From the NCBI GenBank assembly GCA_002839445.1, contig PGYB01000004.1, positions 1 to 64,000 on the forward strand: a DNA stretch of 64,000 nt. Direction: 5' to 3'. A program made the position numbers and the translations under genes. The notes under the pieces were generated by a model, which was not told the DNA's origin, did not search any database, and saw only the letters and a program-made list of their open reading frames with translations. This DNA comes from Candidatus Riflebacteria bacterium HGW-Riflebacteria-1 (lineage in GTDB: Bacteria > Muiribacteriota > Ozemobacteria > Ozemobacterales > Ozemobacteraceae). This document shows, piece after piece, positions 45,758-55,195 of the stretch; the stretch's first letter is position 1, and every line of letters begins with the position of its first letter.

Positions 45758-46292
45758 TCCTCTCAGGAATCAGATCTTTAATAAAGTTGCGTAATACATT
45801 TGAAACTTGCTACAGCACTGTTTTTCAGAATAAAACAATTGTCTGGACTGTGCAAGTGGTATTGCATGGGCTGAATGCAGAAGAAATATGCTATAAATCT
45901 AAGCACAATTTCTGACTTGCTCATTACAGCTTACCTGTTCGAATTCAGAGGTCAAATATAATGCTGCGACTACTCCAGATCGTGTATACTTGGGTGCATA
46001 CAAGACTATATCGGGAGGAAGCAGTAATTGAAAAACAGCAATTCTGCATTTAAAGGGTCCGGGAAGAGCGCTAATGAATCAATTGCCGTGCCGCGCTCGC
46101 TGCTTTGCAGACGGCACAAGCCGATAACCAGCCGTTAGAAGCTGTTGTAAACCCTGCCGATCCGAGCGAAGCTTACATATTCAGGCAAATTTCACTGGGT
46201 ATGGTCCTTTTTGTCGGTATCGGCGACACAAGTTAAGGGGACAATCGCTCAAATAGAACGTGCGCAACGATGAGCTGCTGACGCTCTTTTTG
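45758..46292. other. 535-nt gap with decayed small gene
   Basis: No intact gene. It separates the hsd operon (its promoter should be here, reading left) from the SpoIIE phosphatase pair. The only structure is the broken frame at 46028-46236 on the plus strand and a TATACT box at 45985 without a good -35. Confidence 0.5.
46028..46236 (+). pseudogene. Frameshifted small gene remnant
   Basis: A GGGAGGAAG ribosome site precedes TTG 46028, whose frame reads KNSNSAFKGSGKSANESIAV and stops at 46138. The +2 frame then carries ALAALQTAQADNQPLEAVV and later a hydrophobic FRQISLGMVLFVGIG to TAA at 46236. The two halves join sensibly only with a frameshift near 46090. The protein is unrecognised and the call rests on coding look alone. 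Confidence 0.3.
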
Positions 46293-49205
46293 TCACAGCG
46301 CTGAAACGTCAGGTTTGTGGTTGCAGGAAAGAATCAGAAGGGTCAGATCGTCGCCCGGCTCAAGTCCGCCGAGCCAGGTGCGGTAAGCGCTGTGAATTTT
46401 CTCATAGTATATGGCCGCATCGTTGTCGTAACTGCCGAGAAACAGCTGGTAAAGCCCGGCGTAGCCGAGTTCCTGGCCTGAAGGATTGCGGGATTCGACC
46501 ATGCCGTCGGTATAAAAGATCAGTGCCTGCCCCGGTTCTATTGTGAGATCGAGATTGGTCAGGAGATTCTTTTTGAAACCGCCGAGAACCGCGCCTTTAT
46601 GGCTTATTTCTCGAATGCTGTGATTGTTTGCGTCAACGAGAACCGGTGAACAGCCGCCGGCATTGGAATAGGTCAGCTGATTGCTGGTATGATCGACCAC
46701 CAGATACTGAAAGGTCATTACCTTTCGCTGGGTTTTGCTTTTGGTGGCCAGAATAATCTGGTGCAGTTTGCTCAACATCTCGGCCGGATTGCCAGCATGC
46801 TTGTCAGCGCAGATTATAGCGGCTTTGGCAATGGCCATGATCAGGGCGGCCCCGACACCGTGGCCGGCGACATCGCCGAGCATCATGACAAAGCGCTTGT
46901 CATCAACCCTGAAGTAGTCGTAGTAATCGCCTCCGAGGTCGGCCATTGGCACGGACTTGCCGAAAATGCTGAAGCCTTCTATGGTCAGCGGTCGCGTCGG
47001 TAGCAGCCTTGTCTGAACCAGGCTGGCGATTTTAAGCTCTTCGAGCTCAGCAATGCTCTGGTTGAAGATTTCTGCCATCTCGCCAAATTCGTCGCGGCTG
47101 GTCGTTGCGAGGCGGAAGCCGGCATCGCGATTCTCGATGGCTTTGGCTGCCAGATGCAATTGGTTCAGGGGCATTATCAGATTAAGATAGAGGGTCGTCA
47201 TCATGAACAGCATGATTGCAGCGGCAGTTAAAGCCAGATAAAAAAGGTCTCCGGCTTCATCGCTGATGGCATTCCTGATGTTCTCAAGCGGGTAGAGGAC
47301 GCAGAAATCGATGGCCTTTGCCAGGCTGCCTTTCTGGGCAAGAAAAAGATAGTCTTCGCCTTCAAACCTGATTATTTGCGGTTCAGTCTGGCGATTGCCG
47401 GAAACTTTGGTGAAAAGCTCGTTTATACCCGGATAATTCAGCAAGGACCTGTTTTCGTTGAGAAATTGTCGATCTGAAGCTGTGTAGACTTTAAACCCAT
47501 AAGGGTTTCTCAGGATCGCGTGTATTCTGTCGCCAATGAATCGCTGTTGCACGACCTCCGGGTGATAGAAAAATATGGCGACCAGATCATACAGTTTTTC
47601 TGATTGCAGTTTGAACGCTTCGATGAAGAACAGCAGTTGATTGCTTCCCCAGCCTTTCATTGCCATTTCGCCGTCATTGAACATCAGATCCTGAATTACC
47701 AGTTCTACTGACTTCTGAAAGAACATTTCCACCATATAGGCCTTTTCCATTGAGACCGGTTTTTGCGTATTATTCAGGGCGGCAAGGTAATACTGGCCAA
47801 TCAGCTGCAGTAGCGATTTGTCTGACTTTTGTGCTTTGTTTAATTCCGCGCTTCTGTTGTCGCCTTTCTGAGATTTTCTCTGATTGGGGCCCAGGATTCT
47901 AAGGTCATTTTCTTTGATCAGATATGAACCGTTGAAGCTGTGAGAAAGGCTTTCTGCAATATTGTCGCCCAATGCTTCTGAAAACAAATCTTCTCCAAGC
48001 AGCTTTGAGTTTGCTTCGATTGCCTGCTTTATCTTTCTCGCGATCCTTGAATACTCGTTCGGCAGCCTCGAATTGATTTTTTCGACAAAATCAACCATCT
48101 GATGATGTTTTTCGTTGATCAGATAAGCCTGCTTGTTTTTAAAGTGACTAACCCCGACTATTCCCAGTATTGACATGGGAATACCTGCGGAGATACCCAA
48201 CAGAATAGCCAGCTGCAGTATGATTGGAAAATCTTCCATTCTTTGCGGACTGTATCCTGATCGCAACATGCTGATCAATATGACTGTGCAGATCATGATC
48301 AGCAGAATTGTTGTGTGTTCCGGATGCAGGTTTCGTTTTGGCAGATCAATGCTCAAGAGCGCAAACCTGTTGCCGCCAATCTGAACTCTTGTGATCAGGC
48401 GGTTGTTCAATTCGACATTCTGCCGGTCAATGCCAGTCTTGAGCATGCTAAAAGCAGTTCTGGCATCAGATGTGTCAAATTCGCTCTTATACAGAGCGTC
48501 TTTTTCAAATAATGCCAGTCTGATTCCCTGATTTCTGGCGGTTTCGGCAAAACTTCTCAATCCTGCTGACTTTTTTAACTCGTTGGCCGGAAAACGAATA
48601 AGAATGGTTCTATCACTGGCATGCGCCATCCAGTATAGAAAATCTTTGAGAAAAAGATCAGACAGATAAAGACTGGTAGACAGGTTGAAATACTGCTGGG
48701 GATGCACCGGGATGTAGAAATCAGGCCCGAAGGTCTTTGCCAGTTTTCGTGCATCGTGAAACCGGCTGATCAGACCTCGGCTTTTGATGACCTGTAGAAT
48801 CGGAACTCCGGCATCTCTCCATTCCTGTTTGTTTACATCATTTTTAAAGCTTTCAAGTTTAACCCTGCCCGCATTGTCATAAATAATCAGGTCGGCTGCT
48901 ATGTTAAGTCCATTGGTCAGCTTGTGGAACGCACTGGCGAATTCTTCTACGCTGCCTGTTTCAGAAAAGATTATCGTCAGCCGGTCTATCCAGAACTGAT
49001 TTTCATTGGCGTGATGTCTGAGGCTAGAACCAAGGGTGCTGAGTTGCTGAGCCGCGGTTTTTAAGACAAGTGCGCGGTTGCCGGAAGCGAAGTATTTCAG
49101 GCCGAAGTAAAAGGCCAAAGCTGGAATCAACAGGATTGTCACCAGCAGATAAATCCTGATCAGTGACCGGCTGAGCATTTTTTTGTCTTTATCTTGCGGC
49201 ATCAT
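46293..49205 (-). CDS. SpoIIE-family (PP2C-type) phosphatase with HAMP, paralogue 2
   Basis: This is a 970-aa membrane receptor. It has an N-terminal TM segment (LIRIYLLVTILLIPALAFYF), an extracytoplasmic region, further TM helices near residues 300-350 and again near 655-680, and a HAMP-like linker (NQLHLAAKAIENRDAGFRLA). The C-terminus is a PP2C/SpoIIE domain with the metal ligands in MMLGDVAGHGVGAALIM and LIFYTDGMVE, ending in GDDLTLLIL. Such proteins dephosphorylate anti-sigma antagonists in partner-switching pathways. The start overlaps the upstream paralogue by four bases (ATGA). No anti-sigma or antagonist gene is visible beside it. Confidence 0.88.
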   Translation of the reverse strand: MMPQDKDKKMLSRSLIRIYLLVTILLIPALAFYFGLKYFASGNRALVLKTAAQQLSTLGSSLRHHANENQFWIDRLTIIFSETGSVEEFASAFHKLTNGLNIAADLIIYDNAGRVKLESFKNDVNKQEWRDAGVPILQVIKSRGLISRFHDARKLAKTFGPDFYIPVHPQQYFNLSTSLYLSDLFLKDFLYWMAHASDRTILIRFPANELKKSAGLRSFAETARNQGIRLALFEKDALYKSEFDTSDARTAFSMLKTGIDRQNVELNNRLITRVQIGGNRFALLSIDLPKRNLHPEHTTILLIMICTVILISMLRSGYSPQRMEDFPIILQLAILLGISAGIPMSILGIVGVSHFKNKQAYLINEKHHQMVDFVEKINSRLPNEYSRIARKIKQAIEANSKLLGEDLFSEALGDNIAESLSHSFNGSYLIKENDLRILGPNQRKSQKGDNRSAELNKAQKSDKSLLQLIGQYYLAALNNTQKPVSMEKAYMVEMFFQKSVELVIQDLMFNDGEMAMKGWGSNQLLFFIEAFKLQSEKLYDLVAIFFYHPEVVQQRFIGDRIHAILRNPYGFKVYTASDRQFLNENRSLLNYPGINELFTKVSGNRQTEPQIIRFEGEDYLFLAQKGSLAKAIDFCVLYPLENIRNAISDEAGDLFYLALTAAAIMLFMMTTLYLNLIMPLNQLHLAAKAIENRDAGFRLATTSRDEFGEMAEIFNQSIAELEELKIASLVQTRLLPTRPLTIEGFSIFGKSVPMADLGGDYYDYFRVDDKRFVMMLGDVAGHGVGAALIMAIAKAAIICADKHAGNPAEMLSKLHQIILATKSKTQRKVMTFQYLVVDHTSNQLTYSNAGGCSPVLVDANNHSIREISHKGAVLGGFKKNLLTNLDLTIEPGQALIFYTDGMVESRNPSGQELGYAGLYQLFLGSYDNDAAIYYEKIHSAYRTWLGGLEPGDDLTLLILSCNHKPDVSAL

Positions 49206-52102
49206 GAGTATTTCACCATTACAACAGTCTGATCATCCGTTACCTCTATCTGCCACCGGCTTATGCGCTCAAAAATCAAATCTGTGTGAACTCTCATGTC
49301 GGCGTTGCAAGTTTCGGCGATAGCATTCTGCAGACCGGTGAAGCCAAAGATCTGGTCTTCGGCGTTGCAGCTCTCTACCAAACCATCAGTGTAGAAAACC
49401 AGATTGTCGCCAGGTTCGAGTTTAATGGCTGTTGGCACTAACTCAAGGTCTCTTGAAAACCCTGGTGGCAGACCCTTGATCTTCGTGAGTAATTCGGCCT
49501 GTGTGCCGCCATTCTTCAGCAGTATAGGATAACAGTGGCCGGCGTTGATTATCTCGACTTCACCGCTTTGCGTATCGATCATGGCACAGGCAGCAGTCAT
49601 GAAGTCCTTGACACCCTGTGCTCTCAGCCTGGCGAAAAGCGCATGCAACTGACTCATTATTTTTACATGATCAGTGTTGTCGATGCTTTCATAAATCAAT
49701 ACAGATTTGGCCATGGCCATGCTCAGAGCGGCGGGGATTCCATGCCCGGTGGCATCACCGATAAAGACGAGCAGTCTGCTGTCGCTTATCTGGAGAATGT
49801 CGAAATAGTCACCACCGAGACGGCTCATTGCTTTTGTTGTCGCCATTACCTCAATATTGTTGTGTTTGAGGTATTGATCCGGAAGCAGGCTTTCCTGAAC
49901 GATTCTGGCCACTTCGAGATCCTGCAGTGTCTCTATGGAATCATTGAAGGCTTTTATCAGTCTGCCCATTTCATTATTGCAGACAACATTCAGGCGAACC
50001 TTGAAGTTGTGCTCTGAGATAGCCTGCATACCAGTCTTGAGTTCATCAAGGGGCCGAAATATCCAGCTCGAAAGAAGCCAGGCGCTGGTGGAAGTAATCA
50101 GGCAAAGAAAAACAAAGGCCAGCGCGGCAAAGAGTATGATGCGGTTGATTTTGTCGGCCAGCAGTTTTCTTGGTGAAAGAGTGACCAGCGCCAGCTTGTT
50201 AAGCTTGTGTCCGGGGATCGCCACGGCGATATATTCATTGTCAGCCAGCTTCAGGGCAGGATTAACTGAAACCTGCATGCCCTCTGACTTGTTGAAGAAG
50301 TTAAGCATGCTGGTCTGATCTGTGAACGGTGAGAATACAAGTTCGCCGGACTCCCGATTGAATATTGCGAAGTCTCCCTGACTGAGAATCAACGATTTTT
50401 TGCGCAGTTGTTCTCTGATGTAGTTCATTTGAAGCCTTGCATCTTTCCAGAAGACCATGGCCAGATAAGAGTTTTCAGGATTGCGTTCTGAGTCGGTCAA
50501 AAAGTGGGTGTAATGGTTCAGGTCGACATCGCCGACGCCAAGGTAGTTAATCTGGCCGGGTTTGGTATGTCCGCTGAGTGCGAAGTAGTAGGGCGTATAG
50601 ACATTGCTGCCAGAATCATCGGGAGTGTTGGCAATAACCAGCTTGATGGTGACTGAACAGATTTTTCTGATCAAGGTGTGATTGGTGGTGACACGCGGAG
50701 AAAAGCCAAACATAAGATCCTTGCCGGCCGAATCTATGTAGAAAACTTCATCATGATCGACCTGTTCGTGAAGCTTTGCATTCAATTCCGCCGCCCATTT
50801 TGCCTTTTCACCATTCGCCGGCAGATCAGCATAGCTCTGGTCGATCAATTTTTTCACTTTTTCGCTCATCTGGACCAGATACCATTCATAGCCTGAATCA
50901 ATCTTTTCGAGCGTTTTGTTTGACTGTCTCTTGAGATTTTCGATTATTTCGGCTTCGGTTTGCTGGATATACTCGCCGGTAATGGAGGCGATGATCAGGA
51001 CTGGCAAAAGAATGGCATAGGCAAAAAACAGGGTAATTTTGAGTTTAATGCTCAGTGAAATCGGATTGCGCAGGTTGTACACGCCAAGAACGAAGAGTAT
51101 CAAAAAAAGTGCTTTGCCGATCGAGGCAGCCAGCGCTAAGGTGGCCGACAGTTCATGTCCTGATGTCTTTTTTCTGTAACTGAAACCGCGATACTTCTGT
51201 GTCAGAAATCGGCATGAAATCTGGCTGCTTTCTTCTGAATCATCGCTTGTGGCGCGTATTTCTTCGTGTTCTGCCAGAGCTCTTATGACCTTGGCGGCTT
51301 CGGTTTCGCTCAGCAATTCTTGCAAAGCATCTACATCCGGGGGAAAGCTGGTGTAGCCTGTTATGATATGGCTTTGCCGGGCGTTGAGTTTTGTCGAAGC
51401 CCATTTGAGGCCGTTATCACTCTTGATGAAATCCCGGCTGATGTATGCCATTATTCTGAAATCCTGACCCTTGCCATACCACAGATGAAACTTTTTTTCT
51501 GAGCCCGACACCATGATCGATCGCCCGGCATGACCTGGCAACAATGGAGTCAGGAGGTCGTTCTCGCGCAGCATGTCGCCAAGCAGTGGTCTGAGTCTTC
51601 TGAGTCTGGCTTCCATGTCGTTTATTGCAGCAGCATTCTGGCTGGCTTCGAGTTCTTCAAGAAGAGAGAATGCCTGGCGGTAAAGGTAGGCGAATCCCTT
51701 TTCTTCAGAAAGCTCCTCGTTAAGGCGCCCTTTAAGATCGCTGATCATGAAAATGAAATGGCCGGGATATGCGCGATGCAGCTTTTTTATCTGCTGCTGA
51801 GCCTCGCGTATGTCGCGTTTTGTTCCTGATGCTGTTTTGCATACGGAGTTGAGCAGAAAATGGGCAAAGCGGTCGTTGCTGCTGAACAGACTGAGCTCGT
51901 CGAGGTTCTTTTCGAGCTCCTGATGCAGCTTGAGAGTGTTTCGTGCGGCCTGGCGAACCAGCAGGACATCAGCACCCTTCAACAGAAGGAACAGCGGGAA
52001 CACGCAGAAAAGCAGCAATACCAGAACAAAATTCAGAACAAGAAATTTCTTCTCATGTATTCTGGCGCAGAGGCTTACCGCATTGTTAAAGATGTCTCTC
52101 AT
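49202..52102 (-). CDS. SpoIIE-family (PP2C-type) phosphatase with HAMP, paralogue 1
   Basis: This 966-aa protein has the same plan as its downstream neighbour: an N-terminal TM segment (FLVLNFVLVLLLFCVFPLFLLL), a sensory region, a mid-protein TM pair (near LFLILFVLGVY and ITLFFAYAILLPVLIIASI), and a TM helix before HAMP (LFAALAFVFLCLITS). It ends in a PP2C/SpoIIE domain with LLVFIGDATGHGIPAALSM, VEIINAGHCYPIL, LVFYTDGLVES and TDDQTVVMV. Catalytic acids are intact. The two genes overlap and probably arose by tandem duplication with divergence of the sensor part. A divergent promoter region of 286 nt separates it from the ankyrin gene. Confidence 0.88.
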   Translation of the reverse strand: MRDIFNNAVSLCARIHEKKFLVLNFVLVLLLFCVFPLFLLLKGADVLLVRQAARNTLKLHQELEKNLDELSLFSSNDRFAHFLLNSVCKTASGTKRDIREAQQQIKKLHRAYPGHFIFMISDLKGRLNEELSEEKGFAYLYRQAFSLLEELEASQNAAAINDMEARLRRLRPLLGDMLRENDLLTPLLPGHAGRSIMVSGSEKKFHLWYGKGQDFRIMAYISRDFIKSDNGLKWASTKLNARQSHIITGYTSFPPDVDALQELLSETEAAKVIRALAEHEEIRATSDDSEESSQISCRFLTQKYRGFSYRKKTSGHELSATLALAASIGKALFLILFVLGVYNLRNPISLSIKLKITLFFAYAILLPVLIIASITGEYIQQTEAEIIENLKRQSNKTLEKIDSGYEWYLVQMSEKVKKLIDQSYADLPANGEKAKWAAELNAKLHEQVDHDEVFYIDSAGKDLMFGFSPRVTTNHTLIRKICSVTIKLVIANTPDDSGSNVYTPYYFALSGHTKPGQINYLGVGDVDLNHYTHFLTDSERNPENSYLAMVFWKDARLQMNYIREQLRKKSLILSQGDFAIFNRESGELVFSPFTDQTSMLNFFNKSEGMQVSVNPALKLADNEYIAVAIPGHKLNKLALVTLSPRKLLADKINRIILFAALAFVFLCLITSTSAWLLSSWIFRPLDELKTGMQAISEHNFKVRLNVVCNNEMGRLIKAFNDSIETLQDLEVARIVQESLLPDQYLKHNNIEVMATTKAMSRLGGDYFDILQISDSRLLVFIGDATGHGIPAALSMAMAKSVLIYESIDNTDHVKIMSQLHALFARLRAQGVKDFMTAACAMIDTQSGEVEIINAGHCYPILLKNGGTQAELLTKIKGLPPGFSRDLELVPTAIKLEPGDNLVFYTDGLVESCNAEDQIFGFTGLQNAIAETCNADMRVHTDLIFERISRWQIEVTDDQTVVMVKYS

Positions 52103-52331
52103 GGCTTTACGCAGTATATCGCAACCTCAATGCTGCCTCAATAAAAAATCGGCACCAGAAGTATTCATTGCTGAAGTTGTTAGCTAAATCAGCCACGCGG
52201 ATGAGCTGGTTTCGTAATGCCCGTCGGGGAGCTGACTGCGTTGGGTGTTGTTGCGATTGGCAGAAAAGGCCCTGAGATAATGCGAATTCTAAAATCTATT
52301 TTCGGTTGACCAGAATTTGTCTCAGGTTTGC

Positions 52332-52360
52332 TTGAGAACTTTTTACAGAGACAGTATAGT
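52332..52360 (+). promoter_or_regulatory. Sigma-70-like promoter of ankyrin gene
   Basis: TTGAGA (52332-52337), 17-nt spacer, TATAGT (52355-52360), 28 nt before ATG 52389. Both boxes are close to consensus. Confidence 0.55.
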
Positions 52361-52388
52361 TGTAAAAAAAAAAGAAGGAGTGCCGATC

Positions 52389-53951
52389 ATGATAAGAGCT
52401 CGCTATCTCTTGTTTGTTCTGATTGCGTGTTTGTATTCTTCCGCTCTGTTTGCACAGCCGGATCTGGTTAAAATCCTCAGCCGAAAAGAGCCTTCTCCGG
52501 GCTTCATGGAAGTTCGCAAGGCAATCCGTGCTGGCGCAGATGTTAACAAGTCCACAGATGATAGCTTGACGCCTCTGATGACAGCGATTACAAATGGCGT
52601 TGACAAGCTGATCATTAAAGAGTTGATAAAGTCAGGTGCAACTCACGGTAATTCTGAAGTTGACATTCTGGGGTTGGCATCAGGATACTACCGCGATAAA
52701 GATGTGCTGGAAATCTTGATTGAAGCCGGTTGTAAAGTTGACAGCGAAAACTTGCGTTTTGCAATTTCCTTTGGCAATCTGGCAAACATAAAGTATCTCA
52801 TCGAAAAGGCTGATAAGTCGCAATATTTTGGTGAAAAGGGCATTGGACTGCTGCATTGGGCGGCAGCATACAGTAAAGATCCTGCGCTGATCACCTTTTT
52901 GCTGGAAAATGGTTTCAGCGTAAACCGCACTGATGATTTCAACCAGACCCCCCTGATCTTCTGGGCGCGCTCCAGTAAAAACATGGAAATTCTCAGGGTG
53001 CTTTTAAATGCCGGTGCCGCAATCAATCATAAGGCAATAAAGGGTCATACGCCTTTGATCTGCGCAATTCGCTCGCTGAATGTCACTAAGGAGAATGCTC
53101 TATCTCTGATAAAAATGGGGGCAGATGTTAATCTTGCTGATGAAGAAGGCAAGACCCCGTTGATGTGGGCTGCAAGCTACGAAGAAAAACATGACACGGT
53201 AAAGGCTTTGCTGCAGGCTGGTGCCCGCGCGGCAAAAAAGGACAAGGCCGGTTTGAATGCCCTTGATTACGCCATTTCACAGGCAAAAGATATAGAAACT
53301 GTCGAATTACTGCTTCCTCATTACAGGTCTCTGAAAATCAAGCCAGATTTGTTGAACCAGGCAATGTTTCTGGCAATTGATGCAGGAAAAAGAGATCTGC
53401 TGGTTCGGTTCCTGAAGATGGGCGCAAACCCCAATTCGCTGAATGAACTCGGGGCAAACCCAATTCAGGCGGCCGCTTTTTTTAATCAAAAGCCAGAAAT
53501 TTTCAGTGTTCTGATTAAAGCGGGAACCAAAGCCAATATCTTCGACAAAAAGGGCATGACGGCCATGCATTGGGCCGCCGCTCAATGCTCTTCGCCGCTG
53601 GTAATAGAGATGCTTGCCAGCGCAGGTGAGCTTGTCGATGCTAGAGACACAGATGCTGATATGACGCCCCTGATGATTGCCTGTTTTAAGAATCCCAATG
53701 AAAAAGTAACTGAAGCGCTGATTAAACACGGAGCCAACGTAAATGCCACAGACGCTCACGGCAGAAGCCCTTTATCAATTGCCGCTGCCAGCTTTTCTAA
53801 CGTCGAAGTTATAAAAACGCTGCTTAAACATGGTGCCAATCCTGATTTTGTCGAACCCGACGGAAGGACCATTTCAGATCTCATCAGCAAGAACGAAAAC
53901 TATTCAGCCGAAGAGAAGGCCGGGCTGCTTGATATTCACTTGAAACGATGA
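52389..53951 (+). CDS. Secreted ankyrin-repeat protein
   Basis: ATG 52389 (AGGAG nine bases upstream) begins a Sec signal peptide, MIRARYLLFVLIACLYSSALFA, with a likely cut before QPD. The mature 498 residues are about 14 ankyrin repeats of 33 residues (for example GHTPLICAIRSLN, EGKTPLMWAAS, KGMTAMHWAAAQ, DMTPLMIACFKN, HGRSPLSIAAASF). Ankyrin stacks bind other proteins; the partner is unknown, and a periplasmic or outer-face location is inferred from the signal. An ORF start 24 codons upstream is not supported by a ribosome site. Confidence 0.85.
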   Translation: MIRARYLLFVLIACLYSSALFAQPDLVKILSRKEPSPGFMEVRKAIRAGADVNKSTDDSLTPLMTAITNGVDKLIIKELIKSGATHGNSEVDILGLASGYYRDKDVLEILIEAGCKVDSENLRFAISFGNLANIKYLIEKADKSQYFGEKGIGLLHWAAAYSKDPALITFLLENGFSVNRTDDFNQTPLIFWARSSKNMEILRVLLNAGAAINHKAIKGHTPLICAIRSLNVTKENALSLIKMGADVNLADEEGKTPLMWAASYEEKHDTVKALLQAGARAAKKDKAGLNALDYAISQAKDIETVELLLPHYRSLKIKPDLLNQAMFLAIDAGKRDLLVRFLKMGANPNSLNELGANPIQAAAFFNQKPEIFSVLIKAGTKANIFDKKGMTAMHWAAAQCSSPLVIEMLASAGELVDARDTDADMTPLMIACFKNPNEKVTEALIKHGANVNATDAHGRSPLSIAAASFSNVEVIKTLLKHGANPDFVEPDGRTISDLISKNENYSAEEKAGLLDIHLKR

Positions 53952-53990
53952 TTGCAACAAGCTTGCAACCGTTGACCTGACTCAAAATAG

Positions 53991-54015
53991 AGCTGTTGCA
54001 ATTTTTGCAACAACT
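53991..54015. repeat. Palindrome similar to the one inside rhuM
   Basis: AGCTGTTGCAA and TTGCAACAACT pair with one mismatch around TTT. The core matches 23735-23759 within rhuM. A RhuM-like peptide remnant lies 850 nt further at 54853. Confidence 0.5.
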
Positions 54016-54223
54016 TAAGTCGCAGGCTGGAAAAGGCCTGCCGGCCCGCTGCCTGCTGCCGCCGCGTGGCTCAGAGTTTTCTTGCGGTAACTTCCGAATC
54101 GTCACTGATCAGTCTTTCGAACTTGGGATCGAGGTCTTTTTGTATCTCAAGTATTATAAAGTTGTAATCGCGCTATTGTCCGACATTGACAGTCTGTATT
54201 TTATGGGATACGTTTAAAATATG

Positions 54224-54522
54224 ATGGAAATCCGCCAGACTGCACTTATGAAAAGTGGTTCGCGGCATTAAAGGATAGAAATGCGCGAATGCGCATCAAC
54301 ATCCGAATCCGAAGACTGGTATCAGGTAATTTTGGCGATGTTAAACCAGTTGGAAATGGAATTTCGGAGATCCGAATAGATTATGGACCCGGTTACAGAG
54401 TCTATTTCGCGCAAAAGGGAAACCGGATCGTAATACTTTTGTGTGGTGGCGACAAAACAACACAAGCCAGGGACATTAATCGGGCACACGAGCTCGCTGA
54501 GCACTTGGAGGAGCTGAAATGA
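54224..54522 (+). pseudogene. HigB/RelE-like toxin gene with frameshift near its start
   Basis: The 77-aa open frame from 54289 matches the C-terminal three quarters of the small RelE/ParE-fold killer proteins (IRIRRLVSGNFGDVKPVG, EIRIDYGPGYRVYFAQKG, VILLCGGDKTTQARDI). The missing N-terminus lies upstream in another frame: ATG 54224 reads MEIRQTAL, and after one lost base the 54289 frame continues as YEKWFAALKDRNARMR. A T at about 54247 appears to have been deleted. The toxin is thus either inactive or made from the internal ATG as a truncated form. The stop overlaps the antitoxin ATG by four bases. Confidence 0.75.
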
Positions 54523-54824
54523 AAAAAGAAAAAACCAGATTGTGGGATGCAGCCGAATACCTGAAAACAGAGGAAGATATGGCAGCATATCTCGAAGCGG
54601 CCCTTGAAGAAAATGATCCATCATTGATTGCCGCAGCACTTGGAGATATTGCAAGAGCAAAAGGTATGGCTCAGATTGCAAAGGAAACTGGTCTTGGCCG
54701 TGAAAGCTTATATAAAGCGCTTTCGCCTGAGGGAAACCCTGAATTTTCTACTATTCTTAAAGTAGTTAAGGCATTAGGCCTTCAGCTTCACGCGGTTGCC
54801 GGGAAATTAAGGTCTGCTGCCTGA
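54519..54824 (+). CDS. HigA-like antitoxin (addiction module antidote)
   Basis: The 101-aa protein matches the putative addiction-module antidote family paired with HigB-like toxins: RLWDAAEYLKTEEDMAAYLEA, then IAAALGDIARAKGMAQIAKE, an XRE-type helix-turn-helix with TGLGRESLYKALSPEGNPEF, and ILKVVKALGLQLHAV. It neutralises the toxin and represses the operon by DNA binding in known cases. Translation is coupled to the toxin by ATGA. The gene itself is intact although the toxin frame is shifted. Confidence 0.87.
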   Translation: MKKEKTRLWDAAEYLKTEEDMAAYLEAALEENDPSLIAAALGDIARAKGMAQIAKETGLGRESLYKALSPEGNPEFSTILKVVKALGLQLHAVAGKLRSAA

Positions 54825-54852
54825 AGCGCAAAAAGGAAAAAGAGATGTTTCT

Positions 54853-54942
54853 CGCAAAGTAGACCACTACAATCTTGGCGCCATCATTGCTGTTGGTTTT
54901 CGCGTAAACTCTGCCCGCGCGGTTCAGTTTCGCCAGTCGGCC
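54853..54942 (+). pseudogene. RhuM family remnant
   Basis: One frame reads VDHYNLGAIIAVGFRVNSAR followed by AVQFRQSA, clearly the conserved RhuM core; the intact rhuM here has FFNLDAIISVGYRVNSIRGT followed by QFRIWA. Flanking frames do not continue as RhuM, so only about 30 codons survive. Confidence 0.65.
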
Positions 54943-55114
54943 GCCCCGAAGACATCGGCAAGGCCTTCGCCGGCTTTCAGAAGTATCTGTATCAGCCTTC
55001 GTAAACATTATTCGACTCTATATCGCGGCGTAAGAGCTGCAACAAGCGCTGGCGTGCTTCCCCCCTCAGTCTTTTACAGGCTGAACGAGCAGCCGGTAAA
55101 CTTTGCCAGGCGGG

Positions 55115-55143
55115 TTGTTTGAAAACCGAATAAGTCGTATAAT
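55115..55143 (+). promoter_or_regulatory. Sigma-70-like promoter of the pseudopilin operon
   Basis: TTGTTT (55115-55120), 17-nt spacer, perfect TATAAT (55138-55143), 52 nt before ATG 55196. Confidence 0.6.
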
Positions 55144-55195
55144 GAAAAAAAATACATACATTGCAAAGTTCTGTTGATTCTGGATTAGATCAGGT

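Larger units (their letters stand above)
54825..55195. other. 371-nt gap with RhuM remnant and promoter
   Basis: No intact gene. It contains a RhuM-like coding remnant at 54853-54942 and a good sigma-70 promoter at 55115-55143 for the next operon. Nothing else could be recognised. Confidence 0.55.
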
